Source of the DNA: Xiphophorus maculatus
Lineage: Eukaryota; Chordata; Actinopteri; Cyprinodontiformes; Poeciliidae
Direction of reading: 5' to 3'
NCBI RefSeq assembly: GCF_002775205.1
Contig: NC_036453.1
Coordinates: forward strand, 15,313,594-15,377,593
DNA length: 64,000 bases
Below are positions 1 through 31,837 of the stretch, in pieces; the stretch's first letter is position 1, and each line of letters begins with the position of its first letter. The notes under the pieces are model-generated. The model was not told where the DNA came from. It did not search any database and saw nothing but the letters and a program-made list of their open reading frames with translations. The translations under genes were made by a program, and so were the position numbers.

Positions 1-531
1 TATTGGGGTTTCGACTAAAAATGGCGACGGAATTAGCGAAAAACGAGCAAAATTTCCAACTGCCGACATTTAGAGTGTGATTTATGGTGGACTTCTGATT
101 TTTTAACTCCTCACGCCCACAAATATCGCTCTACTGGTATAAAAGTCGATCTTGACATCACACCGAATGCCTGCTTCTGAAAAATGTTTTCAAATTTTCT
201 CTAAAGTTTAGGGTTTTCTGTCAAGATTCTCCAGAGCGAACTGGTGTCGCAGGGAAAACTCAGGCTCTCAGGCATTCATTTTCATACTTTTCTCAAAAGT
301 GTCAGAGCACCTCTCTCTCGTTGCTATTACTGTGAGTGAGGTTCCGATATGTATCGAAAACTATTAATTTCATAATTATGAATGAAGTATTTATTCCCTG
401 TAATGACTTTCTGCAAAAAACGTTCAAAATAAATATCAATTCCTGTGTTATTTCTATATCACCATCACTTTCTATGACTGAGATTTTGAGATGTGGTGGA
501 AAATGACTACAAGTTAACATCTGCTGATCAT

Positions 532-830
532 GTTATATGAAATGCTTGTGAACTCTCACCAAAAGAACTACTTGGGTTACATGTACAAGGCTGGGAGTTG
601 TTTTCTACAGCTGCATCAGAACCAGACTGTCTCGCCCCTTGTTTTTTAATTCCTTATCCTTGGTATAAAACTCATGTGTTGTCTCTGCCTGGCAGAGCTT
701 TTCATCCAGACCTGCTTCATTACCGATTGTCCTTCAAGCTCTCTGTATTGTGCTCAATATTTGAATAAACCTGATTGAGTGATTTCACCTGAACAGTGCT
801 TGGTAAAATAGTTTTTTTCCCCCCACAACA
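532..830 (+). mobile_element. possible solo LTR fossil
   Basis: A TATA-like box (TATAAAA near 663) is followed about 100 bp later by AATAAA (about 764-769). The stretch then ends in a pyrimidine run and CA near 830, and TG occurs near 532. This order is the U3-R-U5 layout of an LTR. No internal retroelement sequence and no second LTR is seen, so it would be a solo copy and old. The family is not identified and the ends are approximate. An ordinary promoter/poly(A) coincidence is possible. Confidence 0.35.
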
Positions 831-1518
831 GAGACGATAAACCTCTTTTCCTTTGCAACTTCATGAAGGTTTTTAGGAAGATTTTCAGGAGTGACAGAAA
901 TCTACTCCATCTTATAACAAAATTCGGTCTTCCAACAGGGATGTAGGATTAAATTATGATATTAGCGATTTAATCCTCGGGCTAAGTTTTTACCCACAAA
1001 TACTGATTTCTAAAAATCAGCTCAATTTTAAAAGTGAAATAATTCTATTTAAGAGAGTGCTTAAACGCTGCAACATCACAAAAGCCCAATGTTTATACCA
1101 ATATGTTAACATCTCAATTTAAGATTTGAAATTCCTCTTGCATTCGTTACATTTCGTTTAACTTTCCTCAATTTGTGACTATTCTTTTTATTTCGTCTTT
1201 TCCTGCTCAGTTTATCATATCTATCTTTTTTATTACTAATGTGTGCCTAGTACTGATTTTTTTTGTTGTAGAATTTTCTATAAAGACGAAAACACAAACT
1301 CTGCCATAATTTCGCCTTTTAACTCCATACGTCACATGCAGCAATGAATTGTGGGTAATACATTTCACCAAATGTGGGTTTAGTGTAAGGGCGGAAATAG
1401 GACACAAAACGGGCGGAGCCAAAGCAGGAAGTGGAGAATTTGGGACACACTACGACCTGAAACCCTCCAACACAACATCAGAAGGATGGACCGGATCTTC
1501 CTCACTGATGCTGGATCT

Positions 1519-1575
1519 GACCACGCCCCCTCTCCGACCACGCCCCTTCTCTGACCACGCCCCGGGTCTGTTGCC
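1519..1575. promoter_or_regulatory. CCACGCCCC-type GC-box cluster upstream of csf1r
   Basis: Three copies of GACCACGCCCC are spaced about 19 bp apart, followed by another CCGCCCC. This is the CACCC/GC-box core bound by KLF and Sp1-type factors in general. It lies about 600 bp upstream of the csf1r start codon in otherwise AT-rich DNA. A regulatory role is inferred. The spacing also fits a short tandem repeat. Confidence 0.35.
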
Positions 1576-2014
1576 CCGCCCCCTCCTGTCTTTCCTCCTG
1601 CTGCTGAGTTCATTTTCATCATTCTCATAATGTTTACAAACATCTCAGATTCATAGAGACATGAGAATCATATTCAGATTGAATCACTATTCAATATAAT
1701 AAATGATAAAAGAAAACAAGAATCAGGATTATTTAAACTATTTGTAATTCCAACCATTCAATTTTTTCAGTTTTGGGCTGATCAGCTCCTCAGAGCAACA
1801 GAACAATTTTAATTAATTCATATTAAGATAATTCAGCCATTACCTCGACGTATCTGGACTCGGGTCACTCCAGGTCGTCACAGATGAACTTCTGGTCCCG
1901 TCTGATCCAAACCTGAACTGGTCAGTTTCTCAGAGTCAAAACGTCACAAACTGGAGTCGTTTATGAGCTTTGAAAATTGTTTGATGATGTGATTGCAGAA
2001 TCAGATCATGTGAC

Positions 2015-2139
2015 CAGAAGGAGGAGGAGAAAGAGGAGGAGGAAGAGGAGTAGGAGGTCAGTTTGTTTCAAGAGGAAGTTTCTCCTTCAGTCAGATTCAC
2101 TCTGGCTTCAGCCTGAGAGAGAGAGAAAGAGAGAGAGAG
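2015..2139 (+). promoter_or_regulatory. purine-rich csf1r proximal promoter with PU.1-like site
   Basis: A GGA/GAA-rich run (about 2018-2057) is followed by AGAGGAAGT at 2071-2079, an ETS/PU.1-type core, about 60 bp before the start codon. A GA repeat (2115-2140) then abuts the ATG. No TATA box is evident. Mammalian Csf1r uses a TATA-less, PU.1-dependent macrophage promoter, so the arrangement is suggestive. The binding itself is inferred. Confidence 0.45.
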
Positions 2140-16595
<14,456 letters not shown>

Positions 16596-17193
16596 TCAGT
16601 GATCCGGTGAAGAACAGGAGAGCTGCCATGAACTCACATTGAGTTCATCTCATGTCCACACGTCAGCAGCTCCTCTCCGCTCTCAGACTCTCCTAGAGAC
16701 TAAAGCCAAAAAGGGAAAGAGTTGCCGTTAAGCCAGCCTGGTCCTGTCTGATCTATTCTAGAAACTCTGGATCTCCAACCGATTGCAGGTTAAGAGGGTT
16801 TCAACCGGCAACCTTCTGAATCTGATCCTCTCCTCCAGATCTTCCTTTCACTCCTTCAGACTGAAGCCGATCCACCAGGCTGGTTTCCAACCCAAAGGTT
16901 AGAAATCCAGAACGCAGCCCTGAGGCTCCCCAACCAGGTTTGGTCCCTGGGTGGGGTCACCAGCTGGGGTCACCAGCTGGGGTCACCAGGCCGTCCGTCC
17001 AACATGGTTTCTCATCTGATTTCGATGATTTCTTCCTCTTCAGGTTTGCCGGTTTTTGGACGTTAAGCGTGTTTCTTCTTCTCTGAAACGTGTTCAGTGT
17101 TGCTCGATAAATTGATGTTTGTGATGTTTGAATCATGTTGTGTCATAAAGCAAACAGGAAGTGCCCTCCAGAATAAGGGTCTGGGCTTTATGG

Positions 17194-17199
17194 AATAAA
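17194..17199 (+). terminator. csf1r: csf1r poly(A) signal
   Basis: AATAAA lies 600 bp after the csf1r stop codon in a TG-rich context, and it is the first canonical signal downstream. The implied 3' UTR is about 620 nt. Confidence 0.6.
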
Positions 17200-17219
17200 C
17201 TCAGAAACAAACTGCTGTG

Positions 17220-18490
17220 TCTCGACTGGTTTTATTTTCTGAACTTCTAGGTTTCATATAAAAATGTTTGTGATGCACTGAAGGTCCATTTGGACCAGAA
17301 CCGGTGACATATGAGGTTCTGGATCAGAGATTCTGAAGGTTTCATATGAACAGCTGACACTGGTACCGTGCCGGACCGGCTGACTGTCAGAACCAGCACA
17401 CTGGAACTCCAGCTGGTTCTGCTGCTGTGGGTTTGGATCTCTGAGACCTGTTTGGGTTCTGAGTCGTCTCTGGCCGAAATGTTCTGATGACCTGCCATGT
17501 TCTGACCCGACCTGATGGCGCGGACTCTGCAGGTGAGCCCTCAGGTGTGTCTGGGTGACAGGTAACGATCAATAAGCCGATTAGGAGAAAAACAGCCGAT
17601 AATCAGCAGCAGTCAGCTTTATCAGGTTTATTCCTCATCAGTCACGCGGCGGCGCCACAGGTGAGCTTCCTGCTGCGCGGCCAGGTGTGGGCGGGGCCTG
17701 ATTGGCTGACAGCTTTACAGGTGCTGGACTTTAGATTGAGATAAACCAGCAGCAGCTGCTGACGTCAACTCAGCGACAAGCTGACCCCGGCAGAGGTCAC
17801 GCTTCCCCAGCAGGGGTCTTTAAGCAATATGCTAGCAGCAACATGCTAAGAACAATTGATGCTGGTCATGAATGATTCTGCAGAACCGGAACTGGGCCGA
17901 TGGAGCCGGCCCCCCGCTGGCTCCTCCGTTATCAGCTGCATTGATTTCTGGCGAGTCAGGGATCGATATAAAAGATCTGATCGCAGGATCGGATCAGAAA
18001 CTTCTTCCTGGTCTCAGCAGGACCAGGAGCTGAACGGAGCGCTGCAGGTAACTGGTTCTGGTTCTGGTTCTGGGTCGGATAAAACGGTCTTTAATCTCAC
18101 AAAGCTCTTCTTTAATATTTCAGGTTTGAATTTCTTGGCTCTGAAAATAAAATAAATGAATGTTTTACATTTTAGATTTTATCAGACAAAGTTTGTTTTA
18201 ATAGGTTTTAAGCTGTTTTTATAGAAATTATAAATTTATCGTTTCATACTGACAAAACCCGAATAAATATACACAAATGAACAATTTCTCTTTATTGCTA
18301 TTTCACACGAGAATAATAATTTCAAAGTAATTAATGATTGAATTATTTTACCGCAGTGTTTGTGTAGCTTTAGCCAGAGAGCATGCTGGGAGAAATTGGC
18401 CGGTTCATTTCCGGCTAAATTATTGTTGCTTTGAATATTTCCTGTTCAAAGTGCAAATTGTTCTAATATAAGAAAAAAAAACATGATTCT
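17220..18490. other. csf1r-tmprss15 spacer
   Basis: No coding sequence is recognised. A CRE-like TGACGTCA lies at about 17760-17767 in a GC-rich stretch, and a 29-bp sequence ending TTTAATATTTCAGGTTTGA (18101-18129) recurs at 20335-20363 in tmprss15 intron 3. The spacer is otherwise ordinary AT-rich DNA with GGTTCTG motifs. Confidence 0.5.
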
Positions 18491-18499
18491 GATCCAACC

Positions 18500-19640
18500 T
18501 TATGAACTGAACTTAATTCAGCTTAACTGAACTGATTCTATCTGAACTGAACTTATTCTATCTGAACTGAACTTATTCTATCTGAACTGAACTTATTCTA
18601 TCTGAACTGAACTGATTCTATCTGAACTGAACTTATTCTATCTGAACTGAACTTATTCTATCTGAACTGAACTGATTCAATCTGAGCTGATTCTATCTGA
18701 GCTGATTTTATCTGAAGTGATTCTATCTGAACTGAACTGATTCAATCTGAACTTATTGTATCTGAACTGAACTGATTCTATCTGAACTTATTGTATCTGA
18801 ACTGAACTGATTCTATCTGAACTTATTGTATCTGAACTGAACTGATTCTATCTGAACTTATATCTGAACTGATTCAATCTGAACTGAACTGATTCTATCT
18901 GAGCTGATTTAATCTGAAGTGATTCTATCGGAACTGAACTGATTCTATCTGAACTGATTCTGTCTTAACAGAACTGATTCTATCTGAACTGATTCTATCT
19001 GAACTGAACTGATTCAATCTGAACTGATTCTATCTGAACTGAGCTGATTCTATCTGAACTGAACTGATTCTTTCTGAACTGATTCAGTCTGAAGAGAACT
19101 AATTCAATATGAACTGAACTGATTCAATCTTAACTGAACTGATTCAGTCTGAAGAGAACTAATTCAATGTGAACTGAACTGATTCTATCTGAACTGATTC
19201 TATCTGAACTGAACTGATTCTATCTGAACTGATTCAATCTGAACTGAGCTGATTCTATCTGAACTGAACTGATTCTATTTGAACTGATTCTATCTGAATT
19301 GAGCCGATTCTATCTGAACTGAACTGATTCTATCTGAACTGAACTGATTCAGTCTGAAGAGAACTAATTCAATGTGAACTGAACTGATTCTATCTGAACT
19401 GAACTGATTCTATCTGAACTGATTCAATCTGAACTGAACTGATTCTATCTGAGCTGATTTTATCTGAAGTGATTCTATCTGAACTGATCCTATCTGAACT
19501 GAACTGATTCAATCTGAAGTGAACTGATTCAATCTGAACTGATTCTATCAGAACTTAGCTGATTCTATCTGAACTGAACTGATTCTATCTGAACTGATTC
19601 AATGTGAACTGAACTGATTCTATCTGAAGTGAACTGTTCA
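18500..19640. repeat. CTGAACTGATTCTAT minisatellite abutting tmprss15
   Basis: About 1.1 kb of degenerate tandem units built from TATCTGAACTGAACTGATTC, with shorter variants TATCTGAACTGATTC and CAATCTGAAC. The last recognisable unit ends only a few bases before the tmprss15 ATG at 19643. The 5' UTR, or an upstream intron or promoter, must lie within or beyond the array. Confidence 0.95.
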
Positions 19641-19642
19641 GG

Positions 19643-27192
<7,550 letters not shown>

Positions 27193-27274
27193 CATGGAGG
27201 ACTCGGGGGAAATTGCTTGATCAGAGCAGTAAACTTTTAAACTTTGATTAAATCTGAAAAATGTAATTGAAAGA

Positions 27275-27280
27275 AATAAA
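27275..27280 (+). terminator. tmprss15: tmprss15 poly(A) signal
   Basis: AATAAA lies 83 bp after the tmprss15 stop codon, the only canonical signal close by. It implies a very short 3' UTR. Confidence 0.6.
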
Positions 27281-28069
27281 AAGCGTTGAAATCTTCTGAG
27301 TTGATTTGTGATTTCTGACACAGTCCAAACAGCTGATAGCATCAGGTCTCTTTCCTGGTCTCTTTGGGTTTCCATGGTAACAGGTGGACTGAATCTCTGA
27401 GCTAAACCAGAAACTGATTGGACCTGCTACAGATAATAATAATTTCCTGTTTGTTAATATGCTTCATGGAAGCTCCGCCCACTTTGGGTGTGGCCAGGTG
27501 TGACATCATCATCTGTGACGGGGACTCTGGTTCAGTTAACTGGTGATTATTTCTACAGAGCTTCAGCCATGATGGAAACATTCCCAGCAGCATGATACTG
27601 CCATTGTTTATGCTGCATCACGTCTGACCTGGTCCAGACCAGAACCTTCATCAATTAATCAATCAATCAATAAATCAATAAATCTTTATTTAGACTTCAC
27701 ACACCCAGAAAGACCAAAGTTATCTACAGGACAATAAAATAAAACGTGACCAATAAAACTCCTACAATAAATCAATAAATGGATCACTAAAGATCAGAAC
27801 ATCCTGATCATTTTAGATCATCTGAGTTTTGAAAGAAAAGAGCTTTTAAAACCAATAATTGATGTGTTTTCAGTCACTAAAGCCAGGAAATGACGGTGAA
27901 TAGGAAAACTTAAAAAGCTGTTAATCAGATCAGGCTGCAGTTAAACAACATAGTGTTCTGTTTCTGTTCACTTTGTATGATCTGACATGACCTGAGACAA
28001 GCAGCGATCTGAATGTCAAAACTTTAAAAACCAGAATTAAAACCTAAAATCAAACCACAAGCATCTAGG

Positions 28070-28541
28070 CAGCATATATATATATATATATATTTAAATA
28101 TATATATATATATATATGTATATACATATACATATACTGTACATATAGTATACAGTACAGACCAAAAGTTTGGACACACCTTTTAATTCAATGAGTTTCC
28201 TTTATTTTCATGACTATTGAAATTGTAGATTCACACTGAAGGCATCAAAACTATGAATAACACATGTGGAAATATGCACTAAACAAAAAAGTGTAAAACA
28301 ACAGAAAATAGCCCTTATATTCTAGTTTCTTCAAAGTAGCAACCTTTTGCTGTGATTACTGCTTTGCACACACTCTGCATTTTCTTGATGAGCTTCAAGA
28401 GGTCGTCACCTGAAATGGTTTTCACTTCATAGGTGTGTCCTGTCAGGTTAATAAGTGGGATTTCTTGCCTTATAAATAGTCATGAAAATAAATAAAACCC
28501 ATTGAATTATAAAGGTGTGTCCAAACTTTTGGTCTGTACTG

Positions 28542-28615
<74 letters not shown>

Positions 28616-28620
28616 CAGGA
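28070..28620. repeat. (TA)n microsatellite interrupted by a MITE
   Basis: Near-pure TA dinucleotides at 28075-28125 and 28545-28613 flank the transposon at 28151-28543. The layout fits insertion of a TA-targeting element into one original TA run. Confidence 0.9.
28151..28543. mobile_element. Tc1/mariner-type MITE with 32-bp terminal inverted repeats
   Basis: The ends are exact inverted repeats over 32 bp: the left starts TACAGTACAGACCAAAAGTT, and the right ends AACTTTTGGTCTGTACTGTA. The 393-bp body has no transposase frame, but it keeps pieces typical of the antisense start of a Tc1 transposase gene. TA flanks both ends, as expected of the TA target duplication. This family is widespread in teleosts. 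The near-perfect ends suggest a fairly recent copy. Confidence 0.85.
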
Positions 28621-28639
28621 AGTCCAGTTGTAGTTATAA

Positions 28640-29112
28640 CAGTTATAACAGGAAGTCCACATACAGGAAATTGTCAATATTGTCAATATTGTATAATTGT
28701 ACAGAAAATGAAACAATAGAACATATTTTAGTTTGTAGAAGGTATGAGATTAATGTTAGAGGAATTTAGAAAAAAATAAAAAACGATTTGATTTGATAAG
28801 TGTGCTTCGGGTAAATTTAGATTGTTTTCCAAAAAAACAAACTACAATGTGAATATAATAAAGATAATTAATAGAATATGGTAATGTTTGTAAAATGATG
28901 GACTGGCGACCTGTCCAGAGTGACCCTGCCTCTTGCCTGTTGACCTCTGGAGAGAGACACCAGCTGACCTCTTGACCCCACTGGGATAAAGGGGGGGAAG
29001 AAAATTGATGGATGGACCATGTTTGTATAAATTCATGTCAGTAGGTGACGGTAATGCAACCATCAGGTTTCTTGCCAGCCGCCAATAAAAAAAAGAAGAA
29101 GAAGAAGAAGAA
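28640..29112 (+). mobile_element. L1-like LINE 3' end with GAAGAA tail, interrupted by a second repeat
   Basis: A frame near 28680-28768 encodes the Cys-containing C-terminus NETIEHILVCRRYE, typical of L1-type ORF2 proteins. The element ends with GTAGGTGACGGTAATGCAAC and CGCCAATAAAAAAAAGAAGAAG at 29041-29110. A separate dispersed repeat (about 28897-29020, ATGGACTGGCGACCTGTCCA to GATGGATGGA) is inserted in it. It is 5'-truncated and sits about 330 bp upstream of the ttc1 start codon. Confidence 0.65.
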
Positions 29113-29441
29113 CCCGGAAGTGACGTCAGACTACCCGGCTGTCTGTGAGGTGTTGTCGGGTGAGACGGCGTAAAATCATCTGGTTTCAATATTTAATCCT
29201 TTAACTTGCTGATCCGGATCGCTTCAGCCCGCTGACGTCACAGGGTCGCTTTTCAGCAACAGCTAGCTCAGCAGCTAGATGTTAGCGTGTAGCTGATCTC
29301 AGATCTCCGACCTGCAGTACCACGTGATCACGCTCAGGATGAAGAAGATGATGATGATGGAGGTGTAAACTGGTTCTGGTGTCTATCTGAGGTCCAGCTG
29401 GAGGGTCAGAAGGTCAGTGAACGTCTCATTTCAGCTTCAGG

Positions 29442-31569
29442 ATGAGCAGCCGAGGAGCTCATAGGGAGGAAGAGGAGGAAGACTTCTACGACTGTCAGGA
29501 CAGCATGGAGACGAAGGAGGAAGAGGAGAAGGAGGAAGAGCTTCCGAAAACAGACAGAATAATTGGGAGAGGAGCCAAAGAGAGGAAGCGATGGACAGAG
29601 GGAGGAGGGGACGAACGGGAGCGTCAGGAGGAAGAGGAGAGTCAGGAGGAAGAGGAGAGTCAGGAGGAAGAGGAGCGTCAGGAGGAAGAGGAGAGTCAGG
29701 TCTTTCAGGATTCAGATGAAGAAACGTCCAGAGTGGAGTTTGACGATGTCTACCTGAGGGAGGTGGAGAAGGAGCTGACGGAGGAGGAGAAGGAGGTAAC
29801 ACCAGTCTCTGCTCCACAGTTCCCCCCAGTTTAAACCAGTCAAACCAGTTCAAGCTAGTTTACACCATTACAACCAGTTCAGAATAACTTAACCAGTTTA
29901 TACCAGTTCACACCAGTCTGTGGAGCTTTCAGGCGTCAGGTTCTAAGTAGTAAATCTGAGCTGCGAGTGTTTCCGTTTCAGAGTCGTCGGCAGCAGAGCG
30001 TCGCTCTGAAGGAAACGGGAAACGGCCTATTCAAAGCCGGAGGTGAGTTCAGTTCTGCCTACAGTCTGGCCCAGGGTTCAGGTCATGATGCGTTCAGGTG
30101 CCTTGTTCCCCTCTGTGCAACTGTTTTTGTGTTTCTGCAGACTGGAAAGAGGCGGCGCTAAGCTACACCCAGGCCTTGGCTCTATGTCCAGTTAGCTGCA
30201 GCAGAGAAAGAGCAGTGATGTTCTCCAACAGAGCGGCTGCAAGGATGCACCTGGTAAGGCTAATGTGATGCTAACGCTATGCTGCACCTGGTAAGGCTAA
30301 TGTGATGCTAATGCTATGCTCACCTAGTAGGGCTAACGTTATGCTAACGCTATGCTCACCTAGTAGGGCTAACGCTATGCTGCACCTCGTAAGGCTAATG
30401 TGATGCTAATGTTATCCTACACCTGGTAAGGCTAATGTGATGCTAACGCTATGCTGCACCTGGTAAGGCTAATGTGATGCTAACGCTATGCTCACCTAGT
30501 AGGGCTAACGTTATGCTACACCTGGTAAGGCTAATGTGACGCTTATGCTATGCTGCACTTAGTAGGGCAAACGTGACACTGACACCATGCTAGAGCTTTG
30601 CTGCTTCTGATTAGGCTAATGTGATGCTAACGCTATGCTACCTCAATACAGCCTGTTGGCTCCTATGTTTTTAAATATTCTAAATGTTAGTTTCTTTGAG
30701 TTTTCTCGGCTTTGTTGCTTTGCGTCTAGTTTTTGATATATGAGTGGACTCAGCTAACCCAACTCTCCTGTTAAATAACAATGCTAAGTGTATTAGCATT
30801 ATGCTAATGGTTTGTACTAGCAGAACGCTAACAACTCTGTGTCTTTTCAGGACCTGAAGGACGAGGCCATCTCAGACTGCAGCAGAGGTGAGTCATCACA
30901 TCATTTTATCACCTTTTACTTTAAATAAGCTAACCAATCAGCACACTGGCTCTGGTTACCATAGCAATAGATCTGGATCCAGAGTACCTGCGGGCGTTGC
31001 TGAGGAGGGCGGAGCTTTATGAGAAGTTGGAGAAGCTTGATGAAGCTCTGGAGGACTACAAAAAGGTTCTGGAGCGAGATCCGAGCCACAGTGGAGCACA
31101 GCAGGCCTGCATGGTGAGTTCACTGACCGCTGGGACCAACGAGCACTGAAGTCTGGTTCCGACTTCATGAGGAAAACCATGTTTCAGATTCTGTACACCA
31201 AATTTGACCCAAATCCTCAGTTACGCTTTCAGTTTAAAGTCCTTTTGTTCCCGTCTCACCTGTCCCACCCTTCACCTTGTGTGTCCCTCAGAGGCTGCCT
31301 CAGCAGATTGAGGAGCGAAACGAGAAGCTAAAGGAGGAGATGATGGGTACGTACTGCCCTTGAACGCACCGCGTCTGTGCTGTGAACACCTGGTCCCTGA
31401 ACCTGTCCTTAAACGTGTGTCCTGTCCAGGTAAGCTGAAGGACCTGGGGAACCTGATCCTGCGGCCGTTCGGACTCTCCACTAACAACTTCCAGATCGAG
31501 CAGGACTCGTCCAGCGGTACCTTCTCCATCAACTTTGTCCAGAACCCCAATAACAACCACACCGGATGA
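29442..31569 (+). CDS. ttc1: Tetratricopeptide repeat protein 1, complete
   Basis: Cytosolic TPR adaptor known from the family to bind Hsp90/Hsp70 tails and G-protein alpha-16. CDS exons: 29442-29795, 29982-30042, 30141-30253, 30851-30887, 30965-31113, 31292-31346, 31430-31569, in frame throughout, 302 aa (human 292). The N-terminal 118 residues are acidic and low-complexity, with repeated [12 protein letters not shown] blocks (about 61-86). Residues about 119-250 form the TPR units, recognisable from [28 protein letters not shown] and [15 protein letters not shown]. The C-terminal helix and [18 protein letters not shown] end the protein. An AG just before the ATG suggests an upstream non-coding exon. 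It neighbours pwwp2a in mammals; here they are 21 kb apart. Confidence 0.96.
30243..30640 (+). repeat. tandem array carrying copies of the ttc1 5' splice site
   Basis: The 3' end of the TPR exon and its donor (CACCTG/GTAAGGCTAATG) are repeated many times downstream as CACCTGGTAAGGCTAATGTG followed by ATGCTAACGCTATGCT. Variants carry CACCTAGTAGGGCTAACG. Many units keep a full GTAAGG donor motif, so the intron contains a ladder of decoy donors. Confidence 0.9.
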
Positions 31570-31726
31570 TGTAATCGTGACATCACAGAAACAGATTATC
31601 AAATTATGGTTGAGGTTCCTGATTGGTTAAAGCTACAGGATACCGCAGGACATTGCAACGCCAGACTTCAGACTCAACCAATCAGGAGCTTGCTTTCTGA
31701 TGACATAATCTGCTGTATCAGCTGTT

Positions 31727-31732
31727 AATAAA
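31727..31732 (+). terminator. ttc1: ttc1 poly(A) signal
   Basis: AATAAA lies 158 bp after the ttc1 stop. It lies about 75 bp from the opposing pfdn1 signal (31812-31807 on the minus strand), so the two transcripts probably end close together or slightly overlap. Confidence 0.6.
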
Positions 31733-31806
31733 GCAAACAAGAAGTGATGCAAGCATGCTTTTGTGACATCATCAAACAGACGGGAAACGGGGCGGAGCTT
31801 AATGAG

Positions 31807-31812
31807 TTTATT
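31807..31812 (-). terminator. pfdn1: pfdn1 poly(A) signal
   Basis: TTTATT on the plus strand (AATAAA on the minus) lies 26 bp after the pfdn1 stop codon, giving a very short 3' UTR in this convergent gene pair. Confidence 0.55.
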
Positions 31813-31837
31813 ATGAGCAGGAAGTGAATCTGATTGG

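Larger units (their letters stand above)
1..2139. other. csf1r upstream flank, no coding sequence recognised
   Basis: This is AT-rich sequence with scattered short open frames, none of which has splice context or a familiar motif. It holds a possible LTR fossil (about 532-830), a GC-box cluster (about 1519-1575) and a purine-rich promoter-like stretch (2010-2140) leading into csf1r exon 1. No part of pdgfrb is visible here, although pdgfrb lies directly upstream of csf1r in human and is the usual neighbour of fish csf1ra. Confidence 0.6.
27300..29100. other. tmprss15-ttc1 spacer, repeat-rich
   Basis: No host exon is recognised. An AATCAATAAATC run and a TTTATTTAGACTTCAC segment (27650-27720) look like an antisense retroposon tail. 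After that come two TA microsatellites flanking a Tc1-type MITE, then an L1-like LINE tail. The stretch 27720-28070 shows nothing I can name. Confidence 0.5.

Noticed and set aside
17755-17790. TGACGTCA as a tmprss15 promoter CRE
   Set aside because: It is 1.9 kb before the start codon with a minisatellite in between and no TSS evidence. A lone CRE core is not enough.
29437-29853. 138-codon minus-strand frame rich in [10 protein letters not shown]
   Set aside because: It is the complement of the Glu-rich ttc1 N-terminal exon, and the Pro/Ser pattern simply mirrors the GAG/GAA repeats.
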